Position numbers and translations under genes: made by a program
Notes under the pieces: model-generated
Seen by the model: the letters and a program-made list of their open reading frames with translations, nothing else
The model's database searches: none
What the model was told of the DNA's origin: nothing
In this document: positions 46,056 to 58,373 of the stretch, piece by piece
Layout: each line of letters opens with the position of its first letter
Position numbering within the stretch: position 1 is the stretch's first letter
Assembly (NCBI GenBank): GCA_036346255.1
Contig: CM070625.1
Location: forward strand, 14,345,488 to 14,409,487
Length of the DNA: 64,000 nt
Reading direction: 5' to 3'
DNA from: Ampelocalamus luodianensis
Taxonomy: Eukaryota; Streptophyta; Magnoliopsida; Poales; Poaceae

Positions 46056-46147
46056 ATAGAACATTGGACTTCCAAATTTAATTTTATTGCTTCAACAATT
46101 TGTTTTTTTTTTACAATATGGTTTCCACCTCTATTATGGAAACAAGT

Positions 46148-46944
46148 TGATGAGGACATCAACCCTCTGGATATGATCACTACTCCACGTCATGGTACAA
46201 GAAAATTTTCCATATCACTTTATGTCCAAGCCAAGCAAGAGTTCAAGTTGGATGCGTTCTGGAATCCAATTTGGCCTTCGGAGACAGCTCCGAGTTCAAA
46301 TGTATATAACAATCACATACAGACTCTATTTGAGGTCCATGAGTATTTGATTGAAATCTTATCTTGTCCTCTTTCAAATGGAGCCAGCCTCACCTCCAAA
46401 TTCCTTCTGTGCGTACCACAATTATCAAAAGAAGGTGTTGTATCATCTATTTGGGCCGTGGGCCTTGTAATTCGAATAGAAATCCTAGGCCCACACTGTT
46501 CACATGGTACTGTTCACACATGAACAGTACCACCACCCCTCCTTCCTCCTTTACATAGTGGTCACCCCCATCTAGTTCCTGGGGTTTTGTTGATTGAAGT
46601 ATAGCTTTGCTACTTTATATTTTGTTCTCTTATTCGGCGAGATCAACAACGATATTGTTCTTCGGAACCCTACTTATCAATATAATTCCAATTCCTATTT
46701 GCAATTTCAGATTGCATTTTATTTTGTTCTTGTGTGCTTCTTCGGTATATGCAGGAATTGATTTTTGTGATCAGGTCATCCGGGTATTCGTGCATGGTTG
46801 ATAATGACTTGTCGAGCAGTTTAGCGATTGCGTGGTTTCAAGCCTTGCGAGTTCGTAGCTAGGATCGTGAGAGTTGAGCGACTTCTACTGAATTTATCTT
46901 CTTATCGAAAGATCGGACTCGAACAGGACCTTCGTGGTTCATCA
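46148..46944 (+). repeat. 5' LTR of the non-autonomous gypsy element
   Basis: Starts TGATGAGGACATC and ends GGTTCATCA. It diverges moderately from the LTRs at 886 and 8181 but shares the promoter-proximal ACTGTTCACATGAACAG-like palindrome and the AGATCG-rich right part. Confidence 0.9.
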
Positions 46945-48449
46945 GGTGGTATTAGGGCTACAGTTGATCGGTAAGATTTTCCAGTTTTCTGGTAGTAGAT
47001 TCATTTTCATACCTAGAGTCCAGAAAATTGCCCACAAAAAAATATTTGTTGCGCCATTATCAACCCTGTCCGAACCCCTTTGAGCCATTGCAATTTTTCT
47101 TTTCGATTTTGCTTGTTGAATTATTGGTTGCATTGTCGTGTATAGTTGCTGATTTCTAGTTCTAGTTATTGTGTAGTTGGTCTTTGTTTAGTTGCATCTC
47201 GTTTTACTTCGCGTTGCTTTATCGTTCTTTTATGGTTCTTAGTTTTTACATCTAAAACAGAAAATTCGTGGATTAGAACTCTAATCCACAACAAAAATAG
47301 TGTTTCATTTGTACTTCATCTAATTTGAATTGCTTGCTGGAGTTCAAGCCAATTTCACTACGAAACCGAGAGGATTACCGTGATCTTTTGGGAGAGTTGG
47401 TGTCCGAGTCCAGCATCCATCCTTTGCTGTATATGAAAATTGGTGGAGACCTTCTACATATAACCACAAGCTTTCACAAAAATTTCAACAAGTTTGGCCC
47501 ACGGGTTCGAAATATATAGCAGTTTCAAATTTGAACCCGAGACGGTTTCGAGTCCGAGTAGGATTCTGTTTTCGAGACACCTTCAGTAAAACGGGCATAA
47601 CTTTTGCATACGGTGTCTGTTTTCGATGTTCTTGTGCTTGTTTGAAAGCTAACGACGAGATGAATCCCTTAAACCTAAGCCACTAGTCTCCCTCCAAGGG
47701 CCCCAAAATCGGCCATCTTCACCCCGAATTCACGTCGCAAGTTTTCGGTTTCTGTTTTGCCGTTTCTTTCGGTCTTCCCTTCGAAATTTGGGGTTTGCCT
47801 CAACTTCAAATTGTAGATATCGTCGAAACCTTTCAAAAAAGTATACATAAGACATATAAAACTTTGTTTTTCATCGTTTGAGACTAGCTGTTATTTCTGC
47901 TCAATCTAGAGGGTTATTTTTATTGCACCGATATTACTGTTTTTTGTGCTCTATATCGTGCGAACAATCTTATGCCCTTCACAGAAGTTTGAGTACGTGG
48001 CTAGCGTCTCTCCTAGCACTTGTTGTGACGTTTTCCATTGCTTACATCAAGTCACATTGATCTTTGCGAGTGTGTTCCTACTTTTCTCTTCATAAGGCTT
48101 TGATTAGCTAGCTTTGATTAGGCTAGGATCAACAACATTAACTAGTACTTTGAATAATTTTTTAACTTGCATTAACTGATTTGATTATTACTGATCCTTG
48201 CTATCGTATTTAAGCCTTCCGAGCTCCACTTCCTACTAACTCAGCAGGTACCGTTCCTCGCAATCGTTGGGCTATTCACGAGTGAGAGTATCACAAACCA
48301 GCCACCGGTTGTGTCATTTCATTGCTATATTGGTAAGAGCTTGTAAGAACATGGTATGAGCTTGAGTGTGAGCGATTGTTGAGCCTCTAGAACCTAGTAG
48401 TTGATAGGGACATATACTTGTGATTTATTTTCTTATTTTCTACTAACAA

Positions 48450-48790
48450 TGTCAGATTTGTTGGAGTTAGTAGATTACGATGACATCGCGGACAGATTTG
48501 AACTCAAAGGGAAATAACTATCGGCATACATCTTGCCACTCACCGCTTAGAGTACGTCATTGGACTACTTCCTGTGAGTTACTATGTTGGATAGCTACTT
48601 TGAAAGACATGACCTTGATCCTTATGAGAAGATGAGCATGGCAAGGACGGCGCTGATTGGTGATGTTCAACATTGGTGGTCGAATCTCGAGCACCACTAT
48701 ATGTACACATGAGAGGAGATGAAGAAGAAATTGCTACGTCATTTTGTACCTCCACCCCCACGGTCACAAGCGAGGTGCACCCTAAGGTAA
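48450..48790 (+). pseudogene. gag remnant in the non-autonomous element
   Basis: From the ATG near 48450 (MSDLLELVDYDDIADRFELKG) the frame reaches a stop, then gag-like pieces continue (SYFERHDLDPYEKMSMARTA, LIGDVQHWWSNLEHHY, EEMKKKLLRHFVP). This is a chromovirus capsid region with several stops. Confidence 0.68.
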
Positions 48791-49138
48791 CTGAAAATGG
48801 TAATAAAAAAAATTGGCTCCTACTCCATCTACAGATACTACCGAGACACTTGAAGAGATGACCGATGATCTGGTGCATCTTATGTCATTAGAGGAGAAAT
48901 TTGAGGTACCTACGGTATCTGATGAAGACGATAGTGACAAAGGTACTGATTTGGTGCTACAGCAAGACATAGAGCAACCTTGTGAGTATATACCTGTTGT
49001 AGAGCAATATTTTGATTTTCCTTGAGTTGAGTTGAACAAATCATGTGCTGATCTGAATTCCCATATATTTGCACATGTCCAATTGATTACACATAAGTAT
49101 TTGATATAATATCCCCTACTAAAGCATTGTGCTATATC

Positions 49139-49615
49139 ATGCTTAACGAGCCCGTTAGTTTGGAATGTGCTATGGAGAAAGTTTCTAAAATTTTATCTCT
49201 AAATTCTCTTTCTAGCACCTACACCTATTGTTTTAATTTGATTGGAGATTATAGTGTAGACAATCAATTTTTTGTATATCAAATATGCATAACTTGTGAT
49301 CACATGGATGAATTGAAGCTTGCTATTTTGGACAACAATTCTTCTGTGCTGAATCTTGTTCAATATGAGAGAAAAATAAAATTTAATACTCATCCAATGT
49401 CTATGTGTTCACCTCTTATTGCACCATATAGTATGGACAATATGAATAAAGATATTGAATTATGGAAGAACTTACAAATTTTTTCACCCTTACTAGATGA
49501 ATTTGCTATTTCTCAATTGAAATCTGATTATATGAATGACTTCTGCACTTTGAATTCAATTGTTGTGCTGCCCATTCACCGAGCAATGAATAACTCTACT
49601 ATATACTCCACTTAG
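49139..49615 (+). CDS. unknown ORF of the non-autonomous gypsy element
   Basis: An open frame from ATG 49139 to TAG 49613-49615 encodes 158 residues starting MLNEPVSLECAMEKVSKILS. I recognise no protease, RT or integrase motif in it. It has two Cys-rich patches (YTYCFNLIG, YQICITCDHMDELK) and is otherwise rich in Asn, Leu and Ser. It occupies the place where a full element would carry pol. It may be a diverged non-autonomous-element protein or decayed coding sequence that happens to be open. I assign no function. Confidence 0.45.
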   Translation: MLNEPVSLECAMEKVSKILSLNSLSSTYTYCFNLIGDYSVDNQFFVYQICITCDHMDELKLAILDNNSSVLNLVQYERKIKFNTHPMSMCSPLIAPYSMDNMNKDIELWKNLQIFSPLLDEFAISQLKSDYMNDFCTLNSIVVLPIHRAMNNSTIYST

Positions 49616-49829
49616 ACTTGCAAATTGCGTTACAAATTGAATGCTATGCGAAAATGTACCTTTGCTGATTTGATGTATGCACACTCACCTTTAATTTGCA
49701 AAGTTTTCTACATTTCTTTACCATCTACTATTGCTAACATTTTGCAGGAAGATGAGCATACGTTGCTATAAGTTTTGAAGTTTTTCTTGGAACCGGAGGA
49801 TGAGCTTGAGTCGAGGACGACTCAAATGC

Positions 49830-49842
49830 AAGAAGGAGAGGA
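49830..49842 (+). other. polypurine tract of the non-autonomous element
   Basis: AAGAAGGAGAGGA abuts the 3' LTR and matches the tract at 8168-8180 with one change. Confidence 0.78.
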
Positions 49843-50614
49843 TGATAAGGACATCAACCCTCCGAATATGACCGATACTCCACATTATGGAACAAGGAAG
49901 GTTTCCACGTCACTTTGTGTCCAAGTCAAGCAAGAGTTCAAGTTGGACACGTTCTGGAATCCAATTCGGCCTCCGGAGACAGCCCTATCTTCAAATTTTC
50001 ACATACGAACTCCGTTTGAGGTCCACAAGTACTTGATTGAAAGCTTACCTCGTCCTCTTTCAAACGGATCTAGTCCCACCTCCAAATTCATTCTGTGCAC
50101 ACCGCAATCATCAAAAGAAAATGTTGTATCATCTATTTAGGCCGCAGGCGCCCTTGTAATTCGAATAGAAATCCTAGGCCCATACTGTTCGCATGGTTAC
50201 TGTTCATGCATGAACAGTACCACCATCCCTCCCTCTTCCTCCTTTACATAGTGCCCCCCCATCTGATGTTTCTGGGGTTTTGTTGATTGAAGTTTAGCTT
50301 TGCTACATTATACTTTGCCCTCTTGTTCAGCGAGATCAACATCGACATTGTTCTTCGGAATCTCACTTAACAATACAATTTCAATTCCTGCTTGCAATTT
50401 CATATTGCATTTTATCTTGTTCTTGCGTGCTTCTTCGGTGTGTGCATGAATTGATCTTCGTGATCAGGTCATTCGGGTATTCGTGCACGGTTGATAACGA
50501 CTTATCGATCAGTTCAGTGATTGCGTGGTTTCGAGCCTTGCGAGCGAGCGACTTCTACCGAATTTATCTTCTCATCGAAAGATCGAGCCAGAATAGGACC
50601 TTCATGGTTAATCA
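49843..50614 (+). repeat. 3' LTR of the non-autonomous gypsy element
   Basis: Starts TGATAAGGACATC and ends GGTTAATCA, followed by the TSD CAAGT. It is a little shorter than the 5' LTR because of small deletions. Confidence 0.9.
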
Positions 50615-50752
50615 CAAGTATCAAGATCTTGACAAAATTTTACTTTATTTTTGAAAATTCATTTCTTGGTTTGGAAAATCAGGTTTTTACACCTTTGCTT
50701 TGCAACAAAAAGTTTTAAAAAGTCCAAAATTTCACAAATATATTTTAGATAT

Positions 50753-51960
50753 TTAACTAATCCAACTTAGGGATTTTAGGCTGTTATAATGAGAGTCCGG
50801 GCACCTGGCCCAATCAGCATCGGAATACGCAACGAGAGAGGAAGTTGCACCAGTGGCAATGTGGGGACCAAGATGACTCGAGTCCTTGTGATAACGAAGA
50901 ATGCGCCTGATGAAAGCTAAGTGTGGGAGCCGCGGGCCATGCATAAATAAGCACACTTGCTGGACAGCGTAAGCGATATTAGGATGAGTGATCGTGAGAC
51001 ACTGAAGAGCGCCAACTAAGCTACAGTAATCAAATGGGTTAGGAACAGGGCGGCTGTCAGTAGTAGGAAGCTTAGAGAGAGTATCCACGAGGGTAGCACA
51101 TGGATTACAGGAGCTCATGTTAGCACAAGCAAGAAGCTCGGCTGTCAGTAGTAGGAAGCTTAGAGAGAGTATCCACGAGGGTAGCACATGGATTACAGGA
51201 GCTCATGTTAGCACAAGCAAGAAGCTCATGCACGTACGGTTCCTAAGAAAGAAAAAGGCCATGGCGTGAGCGAGAGACATGAATGCTAAGGAAGTGATGA
51301 AGTGGGCCAAGATCACACATCACAAACTTCGCTCTAGAAGACCAATGAGTCACTGGAGTAAGGAGGACGAGGATGTCGTGATGATAATATCATCAACATA
51401 AAGGAGAAGAAATTCCAAGTCGAGTCACGACGATAAATGAATAACGATGTATTGGACTTAGACCCATAGAAACCAAGAGAACAAAGAAAGGTAGCAAACC
51501 GCTGGAATCAAGCACGCGGTACCTGTTTGAGGCTATAAAGAGCTTTGTTTAAGTGAAAAAAGTCCAGATGGGAAGAATCAAGAAAACTAGATGGTTGTTG
51601 ACAATAAACACTTTCTCGAAGATGGGTATGAAGAAAAGTGTGTTTAACATCATGTTGATGGATAACCCAAGACTTGGAGGAAGCCAAAGAGAGAACAATA
51701 GGAATGGTTGTTGGTTTGACCACGAGACTAAAAGTCTCATCAAAATCAGTGTCGGATTCTTCAGAAAAACCACAAACTACCCAACGAGCCTTGTAACGAG
51801 CAAGACTACTATCGGGATGAAGTTTATGACAAAAGATACATTTACCAAAGATAACATTGGCAATTGGCACGGCACAAGAGACCAAGTATTGTTATGTAGT
51901 AGAGCATCAAATTATTCACGCATTGCCGCGTGCCAATGAGGATCCTTGAGAGCTGACCAA
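50753..51960 (-). pseudogene. Ty1/copia RT and RNase H remnant (Ale/Retrofit-like)
   Basis: On the minus strand RT pieces include KLHPDSSLARYKARWVVCGF, DTDFDETFSLVVKPTTI and WVIHQHDVKHTFLHTHLRES, then ALYSLKQVPRA. RNase H pieces lie at 51187-50753 (PFDYCSLVGALQCLTITHPN, IAYAVQQVC, VAYSDADWARCPDS). Frames are broken between them and the RT active site is not readable in one frame. An 88-bp exact tandem duplication (51051-51226) sits in the RNase H part. It joins the integrase part at 53102-54066 across a solo LTR. Confidence 0.83.
51051..51226. repeat. 88-bp tandem duplication
   Basis: The unit starting CGGCTGTCAGTAGTAGGAAG is repeated head-to-tail at 51051 and 51139 with no difference seen, so it is a recent event within the dead RNase H. 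Confidence 0.88.
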
Positions 51961-52002
51961 AAACTCTTAGGGAGAGGAGATATGGTTGGGATAGTAGTGA
52001 AG

Positions 52003-53101
52003 TGATGAGGACATCGCTCCTTCAGATACAAACACCACTCCTCTACCTAAAGTTATACAAGGTACAATTACAAGAGCACATGCACAACAGTTAAATTATC
52101 AGGTGAGCTCGTTTCTAGGAGTGCATAATTTTGCATTGGTGGATGGATTGCTACCTAAGTCTTATGATGTTATTTTACTCAGGAACCAAGGCGAGGACCA
52201 CAACTACAACTCCTCCATGCCCTCTATCCAAGATAGGTGCTATGCCATGGAGAAGCACAAGGGAGAGGGTAGCAACACTTGCTGCCAAAGCCATGGGAGG
52301 GCAAGAGAAGGCCCATGCGGCCAGCATGGAGAAAGAAGGCCCATGCGGTGGAAGAGCAAAAGGGGAGAAGCCCAAGAATCCAAAGCCCAAATTTTGGATA
52401 AGATTTTCAAGTTCAATTCGGACCTCCCACAAGTCCAATCGAATTTAAACTCAGAATCAACTCAGAACTCAACTCGGATTCGGTTCGGGACAACCCGTAG
52501 GGCCCGTAATAAAAAGTTTATAACTTTCACAAATGGAGTTCGATTGGGGGTGCACTTGTGCTTGTTGGAAATCTTATCCCAAGACCTTTCCAACAGATCT
52601 AGCCCCACCTCCAAATTCGTTCGGAGCACATCAGAATCATCGAAACAAGACGACGGATCAGGAGATAGAGTTAGTGTTCAACCCCACTTCTTGTGGCCAC
52701 CGCCTCTCCTTCAATATACAGTGTGTGTACGCCACTTTTAGGGGTTTTAGGCTTGTTTTAAATTGGTTTTTCTATTGTGAAAACTTCGTTGTGTGTTCTT
52801 GTGTTGACTAGACCAACAACTGCGAATTGCAGACCTCAACTCGTGTGAATTCATATTTCCTATTTGTAATTTTAGATTACTTGTGTATCTTGTTCTTACT
52901 TGTTCTTCGATTGCTCATAGGAATTGAACATCGTGTTTAGGTCAACCACATTCCTAGCATGATTGATAACGACTCGGAGTGTGGTTTAGCGATTGCTTGG
53001 CGGTCTAGTCGTGATCGGTCGGTAGCCTACATTGTGAAAGTCACACTTCCACAAATCGATGTATCATCCTATCGAAAGATTGGGACCCAACTTATATATC
53101 A
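52003..53101 (+). repeat. solo LTR of the CRM-like gypsy family
   Basis: It begins TGATGAGGACATCGCTCC and carries the family's LTR-encoded tail (GTxTRAxAxQLNYQVSSFLG at about 52055-52120). Its right part has the ATTGATAACGACT...GCGATTG...CGAAAGAT series. It ends near TATATATCA at 53101. Flanking pentamers TGAAG and CAAAG are similar, not identical. No internal sequence or second LTR is present. It splits the antisense copia remnant between RT and integrase. Confidence 0.78.
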
Positions 53102-54070
53102 CAAAGAGATTGTTCTTTTCACGTGGAGGAACAACAATGCCAAATTGGCCACGAGTGGTCATGGCATGAGTGTCAAGGGAGTTAATCCGTGGTGCATTGG
53201 TGGTAGTAGAGGCGACTGTCGAGCCGGTGCATGAGTAGTGGTTGGTGGAGCGACAGAAGAGAAGCTAGAGCTGGAGGTACAACAGCAGCATGGTCAGCAG
53301 ATGCGGTAGCCCCTACGGCATGTACAACCGGTGAAGCATGAGCTAGAGGTATAGGGGCAACAGGGATGGCTGGTCAAGCAGGAGGGCTGGCAACCCGAGC
53401 GACAGGCGAGATGGCATGCTGAGGTGTGGCACCATGCTCGATAATAGGAGGTTGTTGGGAGGCGACAAAATCTAGCAAGATATCAAGATAACTTTCTGGT
53501 TGCGAGGAGTTAGAATGAGAAAAGGGAAAGGAAGATTCATCAAAGATCACATGGCGTGATGTGATTACATGATGGGTAGAAAGGTTAAGGCAACGATAAC
53601 CTTTGTGGTGCAGAGAAAACCCTAGGAAGACACAAGCAACAAAACAAAGAGTGAGCTTGTGGGGCGCGGTGGAGGAGAGGTTAGGGTAGCAAAGACACCC
53701 AAACACGCGAATGTGAGCATAGGAGGGAGGTGTGTCATGAAAGGCTTGAAAAGGAGTGACAAAAACGATCGTGCGTGAGCGACATCAGTTAAGTAAATAG
53801 GTGTCGATGGCATGGGCTTTGGCCCAATACAAAGAAGGCATGTGTGCCTGCAACAGCGGGGAGCGAACTATGTTGTCAATAGTGCAAAGAACACGTTCAG
53901 TTTTGCGATTTTGCTGAGATGTATATGGACAACAGTGGCATGCTCGTTGTTCAAATTCAGCCATGTTAGCGAGCCACTGTGACAAGTCCATGCGGAGGGG
54001 TCGAGTCATGCGGCGATGGCTGGCGGATGGATCAATGACGACGTCCTCGGTAGCTCTTGTCAGCATCGAG
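53102..54070 (-). pseudogene. Ty1/copia integrase remnant (Ale/Retrofit-like)
   Basis: On the minus strand the integrase core end is at 54066-53785 (CCPYTSQQNRKTERVLCTID, with the catalytic Glu before Arg retained; YWAKAHAIDTYLLN). The GCLCYPNLSS, KCVFLGFS-like and HHKGYRCLNL segments follow at 53706-53374, then an Ala/Pro-rich linker. Upstream integrase and gag are missing. It belongs to the same element as 50753-51960. Confidence 0.8.
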
Positions 54071-54672
54071 GAGATGAAGGTGGTGCTGGATCGACATTAG
54101 GGAGGCGATGGTGCAGGCGCTCGGTGCCACGGAAATAAAGGCGGCAATCACCGATGTCATGGAGACAGCGGTGGCTGCCCTCCATCCACCGCATGGACCG
54201 CTGGCTCCTGCTTTCTGTTGTGTTCGGCATCTTGCTTGCATTATCAGAACACAGTCACCTTATCGATCGAGTAGGTGTTATTTGATATTCATTGGATTAT
54301 CTGTTAGCTAGCTCCGTGTGGTCAAATTTGTTGGTCTTTTGTGGGGATTTCTTGAATGGTGTGGCATCTTGATACTAACAATTTATTATATGCTAGCTAT
54401 GGGGCTATACTAATGTGTTGCTTTGATCTGTATCTTGTTCTCTTTTAGTGGCATCTTGCTAGAAGCCTGGACGGACGGTTGTACCGAAATCGATTCAATT
54501 CTGATAGAAGAAAAGGTGCTGGATTGTGTGAAAGATCCGGAGGCTAACACCTAGAATGCCATGATGTCAAGATGGCCAGGTTCGTCAGAAAGTATCTCTT
54601 TGAAATCAATTCCTTGTACTGAGGAGATCTTAGTGTTTTTATTTTCAGGAATTAGCATGATGTACCAATGTC
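54071..54672. other. unassigned sequence
   Basis: A short GC-rich stretch (54100-54230), then AT-rich DNA. No domain or repeat end is recognised. Confidence 0.3.
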
Positions 54673-54683
54673 GATGGTTCTTG

Positions 54684-55665
54684 TTTTTTTAATAATGAAA
54701 GTACAACTCCCGACTTCTGTACCAACTAGAGATGCACACAACCATTACACCACCATCAGCTAAAACACTAAAACAAAAGGGCAAAAGGCCCATAATGACA
54801 AACAAATTGTCTTGCAAAGGCTAGCCTAAAAAAAGACCACCTAGCCCCGCCTCCGGGACCAACCAGAAGATCGTCCACATGCAAACAGTAGCTGTGCAGC
54901 AAAATAGTGATGATGGGCTAGTCTCCGTAGCGACGCCTCCAAGATGGGATACGACTCACGTCGTCATCGTCGGATCCAACTAGCAAAGGTCAAATCAGGA
55001 GTTTTCACTCTGAAGCTCAGGTACCGGTTCTCCAAAGTAACGTCTTCAAGAAGGTAACACCGCTCAGGTCAACGCTGTTGCCGGATCTAACCAATGAAGG
55101 CTAGATAAAGAGTTTTCACCTCGGATTGAAGGTATCAGCGCTCCAAGACCAGGCCACAGAACGACCTCGTCACTGGATCCAACCAATAAAGGTTAGATCG
55201 CCAAGACAACATCCGCAACATCCCCAACGGCCAACCACCGCCAGCACCAAAGGAAGGCGACGTCCACCGCAGCCCACGTGTCGGTCGGTTAAAAGCAGTC
55301 CACCGGGGAGGAGTCGAGCGCCGCACAAGACACCGCCACCGAGCCGTCGTTATCTCTACCAACTACGCCAATCTAGATCTGCACCACGCCACCTCTGTAA
55401 TCATGCCATCGACGAAGCCACGCCGCCGAAAGAAGTCGATGGAGAAGGGCCTCGGATCGCTTTGCCCGAAGACCAGATGGCGGAGAAGGGCCACAGATCC
55501 AACCCCGATGAAAGTCCACACCGTTGGAAATCGGCGAACAGATGTCGAGTGTCGGGAGCGCGATGCAGATCAGACACCACCACCACCACGTAGAAGAAGC
55601 CCCACCGCCGCCGCTGGCGGGCCGACGGCGGTGAGGAAGAAGGGGGAGGAGAGGGGGGCTTGTTT
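54684..55665 (-). mobile_element. LINE-derived or SINE-like non-coding insertion
   Basis: The plus strand begins with a T run and, read in reverse, the end resembles grass LINE 3' termini (GTTGTGTGCATC, TTGGTACAGAAG). The flanks GATGGTTCTT (54673) and GATGTTCTT (55666) may be an imperfect TSD. Frames within (55126-55593, 55373-55750) are Pro/Arg-rich without known domains and are not called as genes. Confidence 0.42.
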
Positions 55666-56370
55666 GATGTTCTTTCAGATTGATCATATAGAGAGAAGTC
55701 GTGGCATCTTGCCAACTTTGATAATTAACAACGTTGAGTTGAGAGGTTGATTGCGACATTTCTTTCATCACAATGAGAAGTGTTGCAAGCTTTGATGCTA
55801 ACACAAGTTCATCTTTGCATGCTTTAGTAAATCTAGGACAAAGGTTCTTGGGGGTGTTTGTTGCGACTAGCAAATAATTTTATGTCTTATAGTGATTAGG
55901 AGTTTGTGGAAACGAGGTTGTTCCTTCCCGTGAGCAAATTTGAAATTTGCGTTTACAACTCCTTGGGATGTTATTCTCCTATGTTTTATGGCAATAAAGA
56001 AATAGGGATCAATTGCTCCTGGTTGATGTATGATCACTCCTTGTGAAAAATAGTAACCTCGTAGTACCAAATTTGATTGTTCAGACCAAAATTGATTGTT
56101 CAGACCTTGAAAAGTATTATGTTTATTTGCTTCATGTAACTGTTGTGTACAGAGATACACAAAATCATTTTTCGATGCTAATAAATGATAGCACTCTTGT
56201 CGAACTAAAACATAAAACTATAAAAGACCTTCATGGGAGTAACTAGAAAATGGCTTTTTCATGTTTGAGTGGTTGTTTATGGTGTTATATTGCTCCTGGC
56301 ATAGAGTCGGTAATAAGAACTCGTTTGATCAAATACTGAGTTTTTTTTACGATGAGTTGATGAATTTGTT
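55666..56370. other. unassigned AT-rich sequence
   Basis: No recognisable gene. A GATTGTTCAGACC motif is repeated at about 56077 and 56095. Confidence 0.3.
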
Positions 56371-56373
56371 TCC

Positions 56374-56375
<2 letters not shown>

Positions 56376-56446
<71 letters not shown>
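56376..56446. repeat. TA dinucleotide microsatellite
   Basis: About 35 uninterrupted TA units. It is likely to be length-polymorphic and prone to assembly error. Confidence 0.97.
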
Positions 56447-56449
<3 letters not shown>

Positions 56450-57227
56450 AGATCAATATCTTGTTTATTTCTAATTTTTGTGCTGACCTTGGTTGGTAAC
56501 TACAATTTTCACTTTTTTTTCAGGTCATACTACTTGAGCATTTTAACCAAGTTCAATCACCATTGCGTGCTTAATGCTTGGACTATGGTAATCTTGATAG
56601 AAGATGAAAGAGGCTATTATGTTTGACAACCAAATGAAGTTCATACTCCTGTCTTTGGCCTTGTTTGGAAGGGAGGAATTGTCCTGATTTCTATAAAAAG
56701 AATTACAAACAGGCATCGCATGGCATCCATGTAGAACATCTATTTTCATGATGGTACGAATTGGAGATGGCTTGAAGAGAAGTAATCAAAGTACTTGCTT
56801 ATAGGGAGTTAGTTTTATCGATCGGGAGTCAAACCGATCAATTAAATTGACTAGTGTGTGAGTTGGAGTCACTTTTACAATGAAGAAAAATTGTAATCAG
56901 TTTGAAGTGAGTTGTATTTGTGTTAGTTACATCAGGAAGTGAGCTATTCAAAATCTCTACCTGGTTTGCAATTAAATTGTGAGTGCATGTATCAAGCACC
57001 ATCAATGTGATATATTGTATGCTAAGTTGGGCCATTTTGTTTGGAGCCATGAGTTTGTTTTGTTTTTCCGTTGCAACACATGAGCATTGAACTAGCACCT
57101 ACTAACTTACTAAGAACATTATTTGAAATAAATATCAAGAGTGTTATTAAACCTGAATATATATAGCAGGTTTCAATGTTTTAACGTGGAACTTATGAAA
57201 TGAATGCTAGGGGGGCTCCTTGATTGA
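56450..57227. other. unassigned sequence
   Basis: Frames on the minus strand (56543-56749, 56838-57098) have no recognisable domain. No repeat borders are seen. Confidence 0.3.
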
Positions 57228-58020
57228 GACCACATAGGATGAGACACAGAGATTTAGACAGGTTCGGGTCTTCTCCTGGGAGAATAACAACCCTAGTTCT
57301 GTATTCTTGTATTTATTGTGCTTACAACAATAGAGAAGTCACTGAAGTCTAGAACTAATGACCCTTGTCTGCTTTGTTGCTTATGTCACTTGTCTTCTTC
57401 TGTCCACCGGCGTTATCCCTTATATAGCGTCTGAGGGGGTGACAATTGTCCATGCTAGGAGGCACCTCAATGGTTGATGAATTGCACACGTTGATGGTAG
57501 TTATTGTCAGAGAGATAACCCCTTCCACGTTTGCTTTGCAGTTATGCCAAAGACAGAGAGTTATATGCAGTTATATCAAAGGATAACGACACCTATTTAC
57601 GTACTGCGTATAATTAAACATAGTTTATAAGGTCCCTAGTTGATTAGGTCCACATGTTTGTGATCTTTATCGACTATAGGGTGGTTGTGATTGACCTATT
57701 AGTAGTAAAGCTTACGACCAAAAGGTGATCGTAGTAGAATTTACGATCAGTAGGTGGTTGTACAGGATCTTACGACCACAAGATGGTAGTAGAATGACTT
57801 ATGATCAGTAGGTGGTCATAAAAGATCTTACGGTCATAAGATGACAGTAGAATGACTTACGACCATATAGGGTGGTCGTAAAATAGCTTATGACTACAAG
57901 CTAATTACAATATCTCTCCTTATTGATGATGAGGGTACCTCTGAAAGTTGTGTAAAGATATTATTATCAATAATGAATATTGCAGATAAATAGTTTAATT
58001 AATTAAGGATTATTAGATCC
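57228..58020 (-). repeat. diverged 0.75-kb LTR-like repeat, copy 1
   Basis: Aligns along its length with 58374-59128 in the same orientation, from ACCACA...GAGATTT to TTAAGGATTATTAGATCC. It contains a run of short inverted units of CTTACGACCATAAGGTGGTCGTAA type. CTTATATAG at 57419 suggests LTR-like promoter content. No coding sequence lies within it, and the strand is a guess. Confidence 0.65.
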
Positions 58021-58373
58021 AACAGTATAAAACAAGAAAGCTACGTATTAGCTTTGATACGTGGAGGACGTTATACATGGGTAACGTGGAATTAATGAAC
58101 GATTTGTTTCGCAGATAGCCACTCATATATTTGATGCTTCACTAGTGCATCGTAAAATGCACCACAACCACTACATGCAACATTGCAACTCTCTCGCTAT
58201 TGTTATTAGTTTCATAGGTATCCAATTTGTATGCCATTTTGTATTCATTAATGATGTAATCTTTATTAAGTCTTAAATAATAGATGCATCTTTATTGCAA
58301 CTAGAAGGTTTTGAGGTATGTAGATGGTTTAATATCGATCTTACGAATAAATCCTAAGAACTCTCCTTGTGTT
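58021..58373. other. spacer between the two LTR-like repeats
   Basis: Only 350 bp, with no primer site, polypurine tract or coding region. The pair is therefore not an ordinary complete LTR element. Confidence 0.5.

Larger units (their letters stand above)
46148..50614 (+). mobile_element. non-autonomous Ty3/gypsy element of the CRM-like family
   Basis: LTRs at 46148-46944 and 49843-50614 are flanked by a perfect 5-bp TSD, CAAGT (46143-46147 and 50615-50619). The ends are TGATGAGG...TCA, as in the 886-9138 element. The primer site TGGTATTAGGGC (46947-46958) is two changes from the standard one. The internal 2.9 kb has a decayed gag start, an unknown ORF, and the last codons of an integrase-like tail (EPEDELESRTT) next to the polypurine tract, but no RT, RNase H or integrase core. 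It must have moved with proteins from another element. Confidence 0.9.

Noticed and set aside
46148..50614. A claim that this region is centromeric because of CRM-like elements
   Set aside because: CRM-clade elements also include dispersed groups, and no centromeric satellite array was seen.
55126..55873. 155- and 166-codon frames at 55.1-55.9 kb as host genes
   Set aside because: They overlap in antisense, are Pro/Arg-rich, and lie within LINE-like non-coding sequence.
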